Source: Ensifer sp. USDA 6670 (lineage in GTDB: Bacteria; Pseudomonadota; Alphaproteobacteria; Rhizobiales; Rhizobiaceae). Taken from it: DNA of 64,000 nucleotides. Of this stretch, positions 52,673-61,416 are shown in pieces (within the stretch, counting starts at the first letter, position 1; the number at the start of each line of letters is the position of its first letter). The stretch covers positions 62,001 to 126,000 of the forward strand of contig ATWE01000006.1 of the NCBI GenBank assembly GCA_000421085.1. The letters run 5' to 3'. The notes beneath the pieces were generated by a model that was not told the DNA's origin, did not search any database, and saw nothing but the letters and a program-made list of their open reading frames with translations. A program made the translations under genes and the position numbers.

Positions 52673-55600
52673 ATGCTTTCGGGTTCGGTCATTTTTGCCT
52701 CGGCCTTCGCCTATCTGCTGCTGCTATTCGCAGTTGCAAGCTATGGCGACCGGCGAGCCAGACGAAACAAGATTGCCGCGAAGGGCAGGCCGCTCGTCTA
52801 TGCGCTGAGCCTGGCGATCTACTGCACATCCTGGACCTATTTCGGCGGCGTCGGCCTTGCGGCGCAGCGCGGACTCGAATTCACCGGCATCTACATCGGC
52901 CCGATCCTGATGTTCACGCTCGGCATGCCGCTGATCCGCCGCGTCGTTCGGCTCGCCAAGACCGAAAAGCTCACCTCCGTCGCCGATTTCGTGGCTGCGC
53001 GCTACGGCAAGAACCCGGCCGTTGCGGCAATCGTCGCGCTGATCTCGCTCGTCGGGGCCATTCCCTATATCGCATTGCAGCTCAAGGCAGTGTCGAGTTC
53101 GGTCGCCACGATGATCGACACCAGCGACTACGGCATAGGCTCGGGCGAGAATTTCGTCGACCTGCCGCTGCTGGTCACGCTCTTTCTCGCCTGTTTCGCG
53201 ATCGTCTTCGGTACGCGCCACACGGATGCGACGGAACACCAGGACGGCCTGATCCTCGCGATCGCGATGGAATCGGTCGTCAAGCTGGTGGCGATGCTCA
53301 CGGTGGGCATCTATATCGTGTTCGTCCTGTTCGGCGGGCCTGCAAATCTATGGGCAGAAGCGCAGCAAAGTCCCGCCGTGCTCGCCGCGCTCGAATACCA
53401 GACGCCGGTCGCACGCTGGATTCTGATGATCGCGCTTTCCGCCTTCGGCATCATCATGCTTCCTCGGCAATTCCACGTAACGGTCGTGGAAAACCGCACC
53501 GATAACGAACTGCGCACGGCGGGCATCCTCTTCCCGCTTTATCTGATCGCAATCAACGCCTTCGTCCTGCCGATCGCGATCGCCGGCATCCTCACCTTCT
53601 CCGGCTCCGGCAATGCGGATCTCTATCTTCTGGCACTGCCGCTTGCCGGCGACGTGCCGCTCGTCACGCTCTTCACCTTCATCGGCGGCTTCTCCGCCGC
53701 GACCGCCATGGTCATCGTCGCTTCGGTCGCGCTCTCGATCATGGTTTCGAACGACATCGTCATGCCGGTATTCCTGCGCCGCAGGCTCGGCACCCGCGGC
53801 TCTCTCCAGGAGGACATGGCCGGTACGCTCCTCAATATCCGCCGCACGGCGATCTTCGTCGTCCTCTTCCTCGGCTACGGCTATTATCGCGCCGCCGATA
53901 TCAGCGCGGGGCTCGCCTCGCTCGGACTGCTCTCCTTCGCCGCCATCGCGCAGATGGCGCCGGCGCTCCTCGGCGGCCTCGTCTGGCGGCAGGCCAATGC
54001 CCGCGGCGCCATCGCGGGGATGGTCAGCGGCTTTCTCGTCTGGGCCTATGTCCTCTTCCTGCCGAGCCTCGGCGGGCCGGACAATTCCCATATCGCCTCC
54101 ACGGTGCTCAGCTTCCTCTTACCCTTCACCGATCTCTTCTCCGGCGCGCAGTCAGACCCGCTGGTGAATGCGACGGCTCTCAGCATGCTCGTCAATGTCG
54201 CCGCCTATGTCGTGGGTTCGCTGACGCGAGCGCCCAAACCCCTGGAGCGCTTCCAGGCGGGCGTCTTCATCACCCGCCGCTCACGTAGCGAGCGGACCTT
54301 CCGCGGGCGCAAAACCAAGGTGACGGTGCGCGATCTCAAGACGACGATCGGCCGTTACATGGGCGAGGAGCGCATGCAGCGCTCGTTCCATACCTATGAA
54401 CAGCAATCCGGCCGCTGGCTCGACGACAACGCCTCCGCCGACATGGCGCTTGTCCACTTCTCGGAACAATTGCTCGGCAGCGCTATCGGCTCGTCCTCCG
54501 CCCGGCTCGTCCTTTCGCTTGTCCTGCAGCGCATGGACGACACCTCCTCCGACACCGCCTGGCTGCTCGACCAGGCGAGCGAGGCACTCCAATACAATCA
54601 GGACATGCTGCATACGGCGCTCTCGCAGATGGACCAGGGCATTGCCGTCTTCGACAACGCCAATAATCTCATCATCTGGAACCGCCGTTTCCGGGAACTC
54701 ATGGACCTACCCGAGGCCGCCGGACAGGTGGGCTTTCCGCTGGCCGACATCGTCGCGATTCTTGCCCGCCGCGGGGATGTCCGCAAGGATGAAGAGAAGG
54801 CGCTGATCGCCAATTTCCTGACGCTCGACAAGCCGTTCCTACTCGAACTTGATGGCGGCGCCCGCATCCTCGAAGTCAGAAGCAATGCCATGCCCGACAA
54901 GGGCATCGTCACGACCTACACCGACATAACCCAGCGCGTCGCGGCCGACATCGCGCTCAAACAGGCGAATGAAACGCTGGAATTGCGCGTCGCCGAGCGG
55001 ACGGGAGAACTCACACGCGTCAACCGCGAACTGGGCGAGGCAAGAGCGGCCGCCGAGGAGGCGAATATCGGCAAGACCCGCTTCTTCGCCGCTGCCGGCC
55101 ACGACATCCTGCAGCCCTTGAACGCGGCGCGGCTCTACTCCTCGTCGCTCGTCGAGCGCCTCGGAGATTCCGACAACCGGGCGCTGGTGCAGAACATCGA
55201 TTCCTCGCTCGAATCGGTGGAAGCCATCCTCGGCGCCGTGCTCGACATCTCGCGCCTCGATACCGGCGCGATGAAGCCGCGCCTGCAATCCGTGCCGCTC
55301 GACGAATTGCTCAGGCGGATCGAGACGGATTTCGCCCCGATGGCGAGGGCGAAGAATATCGAACTCGTCGTCATGCCGACATCGCTTGCGGCGCGCAGCG
55401 ATCCGAACCTGCTCAGGCGCCTCGTCCAGAACCTCGTATCGAACGCCATAAAATACACCCTCCGAGGAAAGGTGCTGGTCGGCGTGCGCCGGCACGGGCA
55501 GACGGCGACAATCGAAGTTCTCGATTCGGGTATTGGAATACCATCATCGAAATTCCGCACCGTCTTCAAGGAATTCGCGCGTCTCGAAGAAGGCGCGCGA

Positions 55601-56179
55601 ACCGCGTCCGGCCTCGGCCTCGGGCTCTCCATCGTCGACCGCATATCGCGGGTTCTCAATCACCCCGTCGGTCTGCGATCCACGCCAGGAAAGGGCACCG
55701 GCTTCAAGGTCACCGTGCCGCTCGACAAGAGCGCCGGCGGCAGGGTGAAACCGCAACCCGTCGCCGCGGCGAAAACGAGCGAAGCACTGGCCGGGCTAAA
55801 CGTCATCTGCATCGACAACGAGCCGAAGATTCTCGAAGGCATGGCTCTGCTGCTGGGCGGCTGGGGCTGCAGCGTGACGACCGCCGAGTCGCTCGCCGCC
55901 TGCACTGAAATGGGGCCCGGCAGACTGAGCGTGCGTCCCGACGCGATCGTCGCCGACTATCACCTCGGCGATGGCACCGGTGTCGAGGCGATCGCTGCGA
56001 TCCGCAGCCTCTGGCAGGAGAGTATCCCCGCCCTCATGGTAACGGCCGACCGTTCGCCCGAAGTGCGCGGCGCTGCCGAACGGGACGGCGTCTCGCTGCA
56101 GCACAAGCCCGTCCGCCCGGCGGCTTTGCGCGCCTGGCTCACCCAGCTTGCCGCGGCGGGACGGGCGGCGGCGGAATAG
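52673..56179 (+). CDS. Hybrid histidine kinase with sodium/solute-symporter-like sensor (CrbS/NahK-type)
   Basis: Membrane sensor kinase of 1,168 residues. Seen: residues about 1-500 form a PutP-like SSS transporter domain with some 12-13 helices (IYCTSWTYFGGVGLAAQRG, PYIALQLKAVSSSV, MLPRQFHVTVVENR); PAS about 645-760 (QMDQGIAVFDNANNLIIWNR); coiled coil (NETLELRVAERTGELTRVNR); HisKA with His810 (AAGHDILQPLNAARL); HATPase (NLVSNAIKY, DSGIGIPSS, GLGLGLSIVDR); receiver about 1045-1160 with Asp1095 (IVADYHLGDG) and conserved Lys (LQHKPVRP). This is the plan of CrbS/MxtR/ErcS', kinases that work with a LuxR-type regulator to switch on acetate use in other proteobacteria; the convergent LuxR gene fits. 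The ligand sensed is unknown. Confidence 0.93.
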   Translation: MLSGSVIFASAFAYLLLLFAVASYGDRRARRNKIAAKGRPLVYALSLAIYCTSWTYFGGVGLAAQRGLEFTGIYIGPILMFTLGMPLIRRVVRLAKTEKLTSVADFVAARYGKNPAVAAIVALISLVGAIPYIALQLKAVSSSVATMIDTSDYGIGSGENFVDLPLLVTLFLACFAIVFGTRHTDATEHQDGLILAIAMESVVKLVAMLTVGIYIVFVLFGGPANLWAEAQQSPAVLAALEYQTPVARWILMIALSAFGIIMLPRQFHVTVVENRTDNELRTAGILFPLYLIAINAFVLPIAIAGILTFSGSGNADLYLLALPLAGDVPLVTLFTFIGGFSAATAMVIVASVALSIMVSNDIVMPVFLRRRLGTRGSLQEDMAGTLLNIRRTAIFVVLFLGYGYYRAADISAGLASLGLLSFAAIAQMAPALLGGLVWRQANARGAIAGMVSGFLVWAYVLFLPSLGGPDNSHIASTVLSFLLPFTDLFSGAQSDPLVNATALSMLVNVAAYVVGSLTRAPKPLERFQAGVFITRRSRSERTFRGRKTKVTVRDLKTTIGRYMGEERMQRSFHTYEQQSGRWLDDNASADMALVHFSEQLLGSAIGSSSARLVLSLVLQRMDDTSSDTAWLLDQASEALQYNQDMLHTALSQMDQGIAVFDNANNLIIWNRRFRELMDLPEAAGQVGFPLADIVAILARRGDVRKDEEKALIANFLTLDKPFLLELDGGARILEVRSNAMPDKGIVTTYTDITQRVAADIALKQANETLELRVAERTGELTRVNRELGEARAAAEEANIGKTRFFAAAGHDILQPLNAARLYSSSLVERLGDSDNRALVQNIDSSLESVEAILGAVLDISRLDTGAMKPRLQSVPLDELLRRIETDFAPMARAKNIELVVMPTSLAARSDPNLLRRLVQNLVSNAIKYTLRGKVLVGVRRHGQTATIEVLDSGIGIPSSKFRTVFKEFARLEEGARTASGLGLGLSIVDRISRVLNHPVGLRSTPGKGTGFKVTVPLDKSAGGRVKPQPVAAAKTSEALAGLNVICIDNEPKILEGMALLLGGWGCSVTTAESLAACTEMGPGRLSVRPDAIVADYHLGDGTGVEAIAAIRSLWQESIPALMVTADRSPEVRGAAERDGVSLQHKPVRPAALRAWLTQLAAAGRAAAE

Positions 56180-56194
56180 CTTTGCGGTGGAAGT

Positions 56195-56298
56195 GCCCCT
56201 CATCCGCCTACCGGCACCTTCTCCCCGCAAGCGGGGCGAAGGGACAAGCTGCGAACTCGCGGCGCACCCTCACCGTCTGCGAGGCAGCGGGAGGGGGC
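56195..56298. repeat. RIME-like rhizobial intergenic palindromic repeat
   Basis: Between convergent kinase and regulator genes. Seen: CCCCTCATCCGCCTACCGGC followed by the dyad CCTTCTCCCCGC / GCGGGGCGAAGG, then a second partial unit (CACCCTCACC ... GGGAGGGGGC). This is the signature of RIME1-type mosaic repeats spread through Rhizobiaceae intergenic regions. One internal base breaks the usual perfect GGGAGAAGG arm. It may act as a transcript-end structure for both genes. Confidence 0.65.
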
Positions 56299-56327
56299 AA
56301 AAATCTCCGGCGTCAGGAGCGGCCACC

Positions 56328-56975
56328 TCAGGCCGCCGCGACCGTCCCCAGCTTCGATAGCTGGATCACCGCCTGTGTACGGCTGTCTACGTTGAGCTTG
56401 AGGAGAATCGCCGAGACATGCGCCTTGATCGTCGCCTCCGAGACGCCGAGTTCATAGGCGATCTGCTTGTTGAGCAGCCCCTCGGCGAGCATCGAGAGGA
56501 CGCGGGACTGCTGCGGCGTCAGCGTCTGCAGACGGTGCAGCAGGTCGGCAACTTCCGGCTCGTATTCCTGGTTCTGGTCGTAACCGGCCGGGACAAACAC
56601 CTCGCCGGCCATCACCTTTGCGATGCCTTCGCGGATCTCCTCGATACCGGCCGATTTGGACAGGAACCCTGCCGCGCCAAGATCGAGCGCGCGATGGATG
56701 GTCGCCGGATCGTCATGGGCCGAGACTATCATCACAGGCAGGCTCGGAAACTCGGCACGCAGCGCGATCAGCCCCGAAAGCCCGCTGACGCCGGGCATCG
56801 TCAGGTCGAGGAGCATCAGATCGGCGTCCGGATTGTCGGCCGCAGCCCTGCGCGCAGCGGCAAAATCTCCGGCCTCGACGATGGCCGGTGCGCCTGCCAT
56901 GCCGCTCAGCGCCTGGCGCATTGCGCCACGGAAGAGCGGGTGGTCGTCGGCGATGATGATGGTCATTTCCGGCAT
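56328..56975 (-). CDS. LuxR-family response regulator (probable partner of the hybrid kinase)
   Basis: Two-domain regulator of 215 residues starting at ATG 56975 behind GGGAGGGAGC. Seen: receiver domain with acidic pair and phosphorylation site (TIIIADDHPLFRGAMRQAL; DLMLLDLTMPGVSGLSGL), KSAGIEEIREGI with the conserved Lys; NarL/LuxR helix-turn-helix (TPQQSRVLSMLAEGLLNKQI, SEATIKAHVSAILLKL). Architecture matches CrbR/ErdR, which pairs with symporter-fused kinases. It converges on the kinase gene across the RIME-like repeat. Confidence 0.93.
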   Translation of the reverse strand: MPEMTIIIADDHPLFRGAMRQALSGMAGAPAIVEAGDFAAARRAAADNPDADLMLLDLTMPGVSGLSGLIALRAEFPSLPVMIVSAHDDPATIHRALDLGAAGFLSKSAGIEEIREGIAKVMAGEVFVPAGYDQNQEYEPEVADLLHRLQTLTPQQSRVLSMLAEGLLNKQIAYELGVSEATIKAHVSAILLKLNVDSRTQAVIQLSKLGTVAAA

Positions 56976-57116
56976 GATGACGCTCCCTCCCAAGAGCCTC
57001 GGCTGCCATCCTGCAGCCTTTGCGCTGTGGATCTGCCGTATCATCTTATTCCCAAATGATCCCCGTTTCAGGGAAACATGCGCGGCGCGCGTCCTCCAAC
57101 ATGCCACGGCTTCTTT

Positions 57117-57554
57117 TCAGGTCTTCTGCGGCAGATTCTCACCCTCGTCGGCGGAATCGCTGCCCTTGTCCTCGAATTCCTTCACGATTCCCATGAACTT
57201 GCGCATCATTCTTTCCATGATGCTCATTGCCCGGTCAATCTCTTCATCGTCGGGAAGCGCCGGTTCGGCCGTGGTTTCACCGCTTTCCACGGCCTTTTCC
57301 AGCGCTTCGATGCGACTGGTGAGGAGATCGAGTTCGCGCTCGAATGCGGCTCTCTCGTCGGCGGCCATCCTGCAGATGAGCTCCCCGCCCTTTTCCTGGC
57401 ACAAAGTGACCTCGCCGGTCTCGGTGTCGAGCCGGGCTAAACCCGTTTCCGACTTCTGCATGCTGTAGCGGCCGGGTGAGGCTTCCTGTGCAGCTGCCGG
57501 GACAATGAGGCCGAACCCCAACCCGACTGCGAGTATTGCGACTGCCTGTCTCAT
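57117..57554 (-). CDS. Exported protein of unknown function
   Basis: 145 residues. Seen: signal MRQAVAILAVGLGFGLIVPA ending AAAQ, a short beta-like part with two cysteines (EVTLCQEKGGELICRM), then an acidic coiled-coil-like helix (ADERAAFERELDLLTSRIEA) and a charged C-terminus. Reading frame and signal are convincing; no named family recognised. Periplasmic. It stands alone on the minus strand, upstream of the LuxR regulator gene and divergent from the DUF952 gene. Confidence 0.8.
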   Translation of the reverse strand: MRQAVAILAVGLGFGLIVPAAAQEASPGRYSMQKSETGLARLDTETGEVTLCQEKGGELICRMAADERAAFERELDLLTSRIEALEKAVESGETTAEPALPDDEEIDRAMSIMERMMRKFMGIVKEFEDKGSDSADEGENLPQKT

Positions 57555-57674
57555 GACGTTCTCTCCGTTGAATGCTTACGGAAAATCCGCCTCGATCTCA
57601 TGCTGTGCGGTGGACAGGCGCCGATATTTGCGGCAAGGCCATCACTCATGCTCACGACGGATAAGCGAACAAAG

Positions 57675-58022
57675 ATGAACGCTACCATATACAAGATCGT
57701 TCCGGCACTTCTATGGCAGGAAGCCCGACGGACCGGCGCGTTTGCAGGCGCCCCCGTCGATCTCGCCGACGGGTTCATTCATTTTTCGACCCGGGACCAG
57801 GTCGTCGAAACAGCCTCCCGGCATTTCGAGGGTCAGGACGACCTGCTGCTGGTTGCGGTCGACGCGACCACGCTGGGCGACAAACTCGTTTATGAGCCCT
57901 CTCGCGGCGGCGCGCTGTTTCCGCATCTTTACGCTCCGCTCCCGCTCGAAGCCGTATTGTGGGAGAAGCCCCTGCCGCTGCGGCCGGACGGTCAGCACAG
58001 CTTCCCGGAACTCGCCCCATGA
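57675..58022 (+). CDS. DUF952-family protein
   Basis: 115-residue cytoplasmic protein starting at ATG 57675. Seen: TIYKIVPALLWQEARRTGAF, VDLADGFIHFSTRDQVVETA, LLLVAVDATTLGDKLVYEPS, LFPHLYAPLPLEAV: the DUF952 pattern, an ADP-ribosyltransferase-like small fold of unknown role. Its stop overlaps the pyrD start by ATGA, an arrangement that seems usual in rhizobia and suggests a nucleotide-linked function; that is inference. Confidence 0.92.
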   Translation: MNATIYKIVPALLWQEARRTGAFAGAPVDLADGFIHFSTRDQVVETASRHFEGQDDLLLVAVDATTLGDKLVYEPSRGGALFPHLYAPLPLEAVLWEKPLPLRPDGQHSFPELAP

Positions 58023-59107
58023 TCGGCCGGTTGGAGCACCTCGCACGGCGCGGCCTCTTCCTCTTCGACCCGGAAGTGGCACACGGTCTTTCGATCAAGG
58101 CTCTGAAGAGCGGCCTGGTGCCGAGCTGCGCCGCCCCGGCCGATCCCCGGCTCGGGCAAACCGTGGCGGGCCTCGTTTTTCCCAACCCGGTCGGCATGGC
58201 CGCCGGCTATGACAAGAACGCCGAAGTCCCGGAAGCGCTGCTGAAGATCGGCTTCGGCTTTACCGAGATCGGCACGGTGACGCCGAGGCCGCAGCCGGGC
58301 AACGCCAAGCCGCGGCTCTTCCGGCTTGTCGAGGACGAGGCGGTGATCAACCGGCTCGGCTTCAACAACGAAGGCCACGGGGCGGCGCTGGCGCGGCTCA
58401 AGGCCTGCTCGCGCGAGGCGCTGATCGGCGTCAATATCGGCGCCAACAAGGACAGCGCCGACCGGATCGCCGACTACGTGACAGGCATCCATACCTTCCA
58501 TTCGGTTGCGCGCTATTTCACCGCCAACATCTCCTCGCCCAACACGCCGGGCCTGCGCGACCTGCAGGCGCGCGAGAGTCTCTCGGCGCTGCTTTCGGCC
58601 GTGCTTGCCGCCCGGGACGATGAGGCGCGAAAAAGCGGGCGGAAGGTTCCGGTCTTCCTCAAGATCGCTCCGGACCTGACCGAAGAGGGCATGGATGACA
58701 TCGCAGCCGAGGTGCTGGCGCATGGTCTGGACGGGCTGATCGTTTCCAACACGACGCTTTCGCGCGAGGGTCTGAGGGACCGGCGTCAGGCCGACGAAGC
58801 CGGCGGCCTTTCCGGAAAACCGCTCTTCGAGAAATCGACGGTGGTGCTCGCCCGGATGCGCAGGCGGGTGGGACCGCACTTGCCGATCATCGGGGTCGGC
58901 GGCGTGTGCTCGGCGGAAACCGCAGCGGAAAAGATCCGCGCCGGAGCCGATCTCGTCCAGCTTTACTCCTGCATGGTCTATGAGGGACCGGGTTTGCCGG
59001 GCCGGATCGTGCGCGGCCTCTCGGCCCTTTGCGAGCGCGAGAAACTTGCCTCGATCCGCGACATACGCGACAGCCGGCTCGACTACTGGAGCGGCCGGAA
59101 CGTCTGA
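58019..59107 (+). CDS. pyrD: Dihydroorotate dehydrogenase (quinone), class 2
   Basis: Oxidises dihydroorotate to orotate in pyrimidine synthesis, passing electrons to quinone at the membrane. 362 residues from ATG 58019, overlapping the DUF952 stop. Seen: N-terminal amphipathic membrane helix region (LARRGLFLFDPEVAHGLSIK), FPNPVGMAAGYDKNAEVPEA, EIGTVTPRPQPGNAKPRLFR, NRLGFNNEG, NISSPNTPGLRDLQ with the catalytic Ser region, FLKIAPDLTEE, SNTTLSREGL, GVGGVCSAETAAEKIRAGAD. The 3' end overlaps the convergent MATE gene by 25 bases. Confidence 0.97.
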   Translation: MIGRLEHLARRGLFLFDPEVAHGLSIKALKSGLVPSCAAPADPRLGQTVAGLVFPNPVGMAAGYDKNAEVPEALLKIGFGFTEIGTVTPRPQPGNAKPRLFRLVEDEAVINRLGFNNEGHGAALARLKACSREALIGVNIGANKDSADRIADYVTGIHTFHSVARYFTANISSPNTPGLRDLQARESLSALLSAVLAARDDEARKSGRKVPVFLKIAPDLTEEGMDDIAAEVLAHGLDGLIVSNTTLSREGLRDRRQADEAGGLSGKPLFEKSTVVLARMRRRVGPHLPIIGVGGVCSAETAAEKIRAGADLVQLYSCMVYEGPGLPGRIVRGLSALCEREKLASIRDIRDSRLDYWSGRNV

Positions 59108-60450
59108 GCCGCCCGGCGCGGGATCATCAGCAGCAGGAAGGCGCCGCGCAGCAGCAGGAACAGGTTGAGCCCGGCCCAGAGACCGTGATTGCCGAAGGCA
59201 GGGACGAGCACGGCAAGCGCCGCCACGTAGCCGATGAAGGCGGCCAGCATCATGTTGCGCATGTCGCGCGACCAGCCGGCACCGATGAAGACGCCGTCCA
59301 TCAGGAAGGCGAGTGCGCCGGTCAGCGCCGTCACGGCCGCCCACGGCATATATTCATAGGCGAGCGCGCGCACGTCCGGCGCAGTCGTCAGCATGTTCAC
59401 CACGGTGTTGCCGAAAGCGAGCAGAGCGAGCGTGGTCAATGCGGCGAGGCCGAGCGACCAAAGGGCAGTCATCCGCAGAACCCGGTCGAAAGCGGGGCGA
59501 TAGCCGGCACCGATCGACCGGCCCGTCAGTTGCTCGGCTGCGGTGGCGAGCCCATCGAGATAGTAGCCGGCCACAAGGAAGATCGTCATCAGCACCGCGT
59601 TGGCGGCAAGCGTCACGGGACCGAAGGACGTGCCGATCCGGGTCACCAGCGTGAAGGCGGCCAGAAGGGCGAACGAGCGGATCATGATATCGCGGTTGAG
59701 GCCGAATAATTTTCTCAGGCGGTCGCCGGCAAAGATCATCGCCCAACCGGGCGCGTCCTTCCTGTCGAAGCGGCCATAGACGATCGCAAAACCCGCAAGC
59801 GCGCCGATCACCTCCCCCGCCACAGTGCCGATCGCGACGCCGGCCACACCCCAGCCGAGGACGAGGCCGAGCAGGATCGAAAGTACGATATTGGTGCCGT
59901 TGATCAGCGTCTGCAGCATCAGGCCGAGAGTGCCCTCGCCGCGCCCGAGCACGAATCCGAGGATGGCGTAGTTGGCGAGGGCGGCCGGGCCGGAGAGGAT
60001 GCGATAGAGGAAATAAGTGCGCGTCACCTCCGCAACTTCCGGACCGGGCCCCATAAGCCAGAGGCCGGCGGAAAGCAGGATGGGCGATATAAGCACGATG
60101 GCGGCGCCGGTGACGAGCGCGATCATGAGCGAACGCCAGAAGACCGCCTGCTGCTCGCGCCTGTCGCCGCGGCCATAGGCCTGCGCGACGAGACCCGTGG
60201 TTGCGGCACGCAGGAAATTGAAAGTGGTGAAGATGAGGTCGAACATCACCGCGCCGACGGCGAGACCTGCGAGCAGCTCCGCCCGGCCGAGCCGGCCGAC
60301 GACGGCCGTGTCGACGAGGCCGAGCAGCGGCGTCGTCAGGAAACCGAGCGTCATCGGCAGGGCGATCGAGAAGATAAGCCGGTTGGTGACGAGGAACGGT
60401 CCGGCTTCCGGATTGTCCGTGTCGCGCTCGAGGCTTTGGGTGGCCGTCAT
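59083..60450 (-). CDS. MATE-family efflux transporter (DinF/NorM type)
   Basis: Inner-membrane multidrug/toxin extruder of 455 residues with about 12 helices in two pseudo-repeats. Seen: ALPMTLGFLTTPLLGLVDTA, VGRLGRAELLAGLAVGAV, GLVAQAYGRGDRREQQA in repeat one, and the matching FGPVTLAANAVLMTIFLVAG and RSIGAGYRPAFDRVLRMTAL in repeat two. Length and layout fit the DinF branch. It converges with pyrD, overlapping its last 25 bases. Confidence 0.94.
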   Translation of the reverse strand: MTATQSLERDTDNPEAGPFLVTNRLIFSIALPMTLGFLTTPLLGLVDTAVVGRLGRAELLAGLAVGAVMFDLIFTTFNFLRAATTGLVAQAYGRGDRREQQAVFWRSLMIALVTGAAIVLISPILLSAGLWLMGPGPEVAEVTRTYFLYRILSGPAALANYAILGFVLGRGEGTLGLMLQTLINGTNIVLSILLGLVLGWGVAGVAIGTVAGEVIGALAGFAIVYGRFDRKDAPGWAMIFAGDRLRKLFGLNRDIMIRSFALLAAFTLVTRIGTSFGPVTLAANAVLMTIFLVAGYYLDGLATAAEQLTGRSIGAGYRPAFDRVLRMTALWSLGLAALTTLALLAFGNTVVNMLTTAPDVRALAYEYMPWAAVTALTGALAFLMDGVFIGAGWSRDMRNMMLAAFIGYVAALAVLVPAFGNHGLWAGLNLFLLLRGAFLLLMIPRRAAQTFRPLQ

Positions 60451-60496
60451 GATCCTGTCCCTACGGTCCGATTCCGTAGGTCACCCGGGAATCAGT

Positions 60497-61000
60497 TCAG
60501 CTGCAGAGCACCATGGCCCAATAGGGGCGGTTTCCGGAAGCGGAATTCTGCGCCACGGCGACGCCGAGCCCCCGATAATTGCCGAGCATGTTTTCGAGAT
60601 GCTTCGGAGAATTGAACCAGGCATCGTAGGCGCGCGCGGCGTCCTTTTGACCTACGGCGATGTTTTCGGCGGCCGGCAGCGTGACACCCTGCCCCTTCAT
60701 CCGATCATAGAAACTGTCCCGCCAGCCGATATTGTGCCGCATCTTGCCCGCGCTCGCCATGCGTGCTGCCTGATGCATGGCCGCAACGGAGGCGACCGGA
60801 TCGCCGGAAAGCGCAGGAAGGCCCCTGCCCTTGCGCAGCGTGTTGACGTAGCCGAGCGTCGCTTCGGTCTGATCGCTGCCCGCACCGCTGTGCGGAGAAA
60901 GGAGGTTCGAGGTGGTGCAGCCGGTGATCACGCCAAGGGAAACCACGGCACCGGCACGCAGAAGCAGCCGTCTGCGGGCGACAAAGATCTGGTCGTGCAT
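60497..61000 (-). CDS. CAP/SCP-domain lipoprotein
   Basis: 167-residue exported protein. Seen: arginine-rich start then a hydrophobic segment and lipobox (RAGAVVSLGVITGC), a short linker, and a CAP domain (LGYVNTLRKGRGLPALSGDP; MRHNIGWRDSFYDRMKGQG; AENIAVGQKDAARAYDAWFN; SPKHLENMLGNYRGLGVAVA). Conserved His residues of the CAP cavity are present in the MRHNIG and SPKHLEN segments. Role in cell envelope or secretion stress is not known. Two bases after the small membrane-protein gene on the same strand. Confidence 0.9.
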   Translation of the reverse strand: MHDQIFVARRRLLLRAGAVVSLGVITGCTTSNLLSPHSGAGSDQTEATLGYVNTLRKGRGLPALSGDPVASVAAMHQAARMASAGKMRHNIGWRDSFYDRMKGQGVTLPAAENIAVGQKDAARAYDAWFNSPKHLENMLGNYRGLGVAVAQNSASGNRPYWAMVLCS

Positions 61001-61002
61001 GC

Positions 61003-61269
61003 TTACCGTCGATAGCTGAAGAGACGCAGAATGATGAAGAGCGGAATGACCACGACCGCGCCGAGGAGCAGGTAATCGCCCACCCGTCCGAGAGCCGCGA
61101 ATCCGCTCCGCCAGAGGTCGAGGAGGAAGTTGCGGATACCGTAATAGATATCGGCCGGATACCAGTCGAAGACCGTCATCACGAAGCCGACCAGGATCGA
61201 CACCACCAGAAGCTTGACGAGCACGCGTAGCGGCGAGTCCCCCAAAAATTTGTTTATTCCGTCCGACAT
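61003..61269 (-). CDS. Small membrane protein (DUF6460-like)
   Basis: 88-residue protein starting at ATG 61269, with AGGAG about 12 bases upstream. Seen: MSDGINKFLGDSPLRVLVKL, a helix (LVVSILVGFVMTVFDWYP), then a second (LLLGAVVVIPLFIILRLFSY): two transmembrane segments. Conserved in rhizobia as an unknown integrase-independent membrane protein of the DUF6460 type as far as I recall. It precedes the CAP lipoprotein by two bases and is probably co-transcribed. Confidence 0.75.
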   Translation of the reverse strand: MSDGINKFLGDSPLRVLVKLLVVSILVGFVMTVFDWYPADIYYGIRNFLLDLWRSGFAALGRVGDYLLLGAVVVIPLFIILRLFSYRR

Positions 61270-61416
61270 CAGCGAGAACTTCTCCTGTTTCTCTTCACAT
61301 AAGCCGCCATTCCCGAGCGCGCAAGGCATGACGGTCCGAGATGGCGCTTCCAGAATCCGCTTGTATTTTGCCTTTTCCGGCGTCAGAAGCGTCCATCGCA
61401 ACCAAGCCGCATCTCC

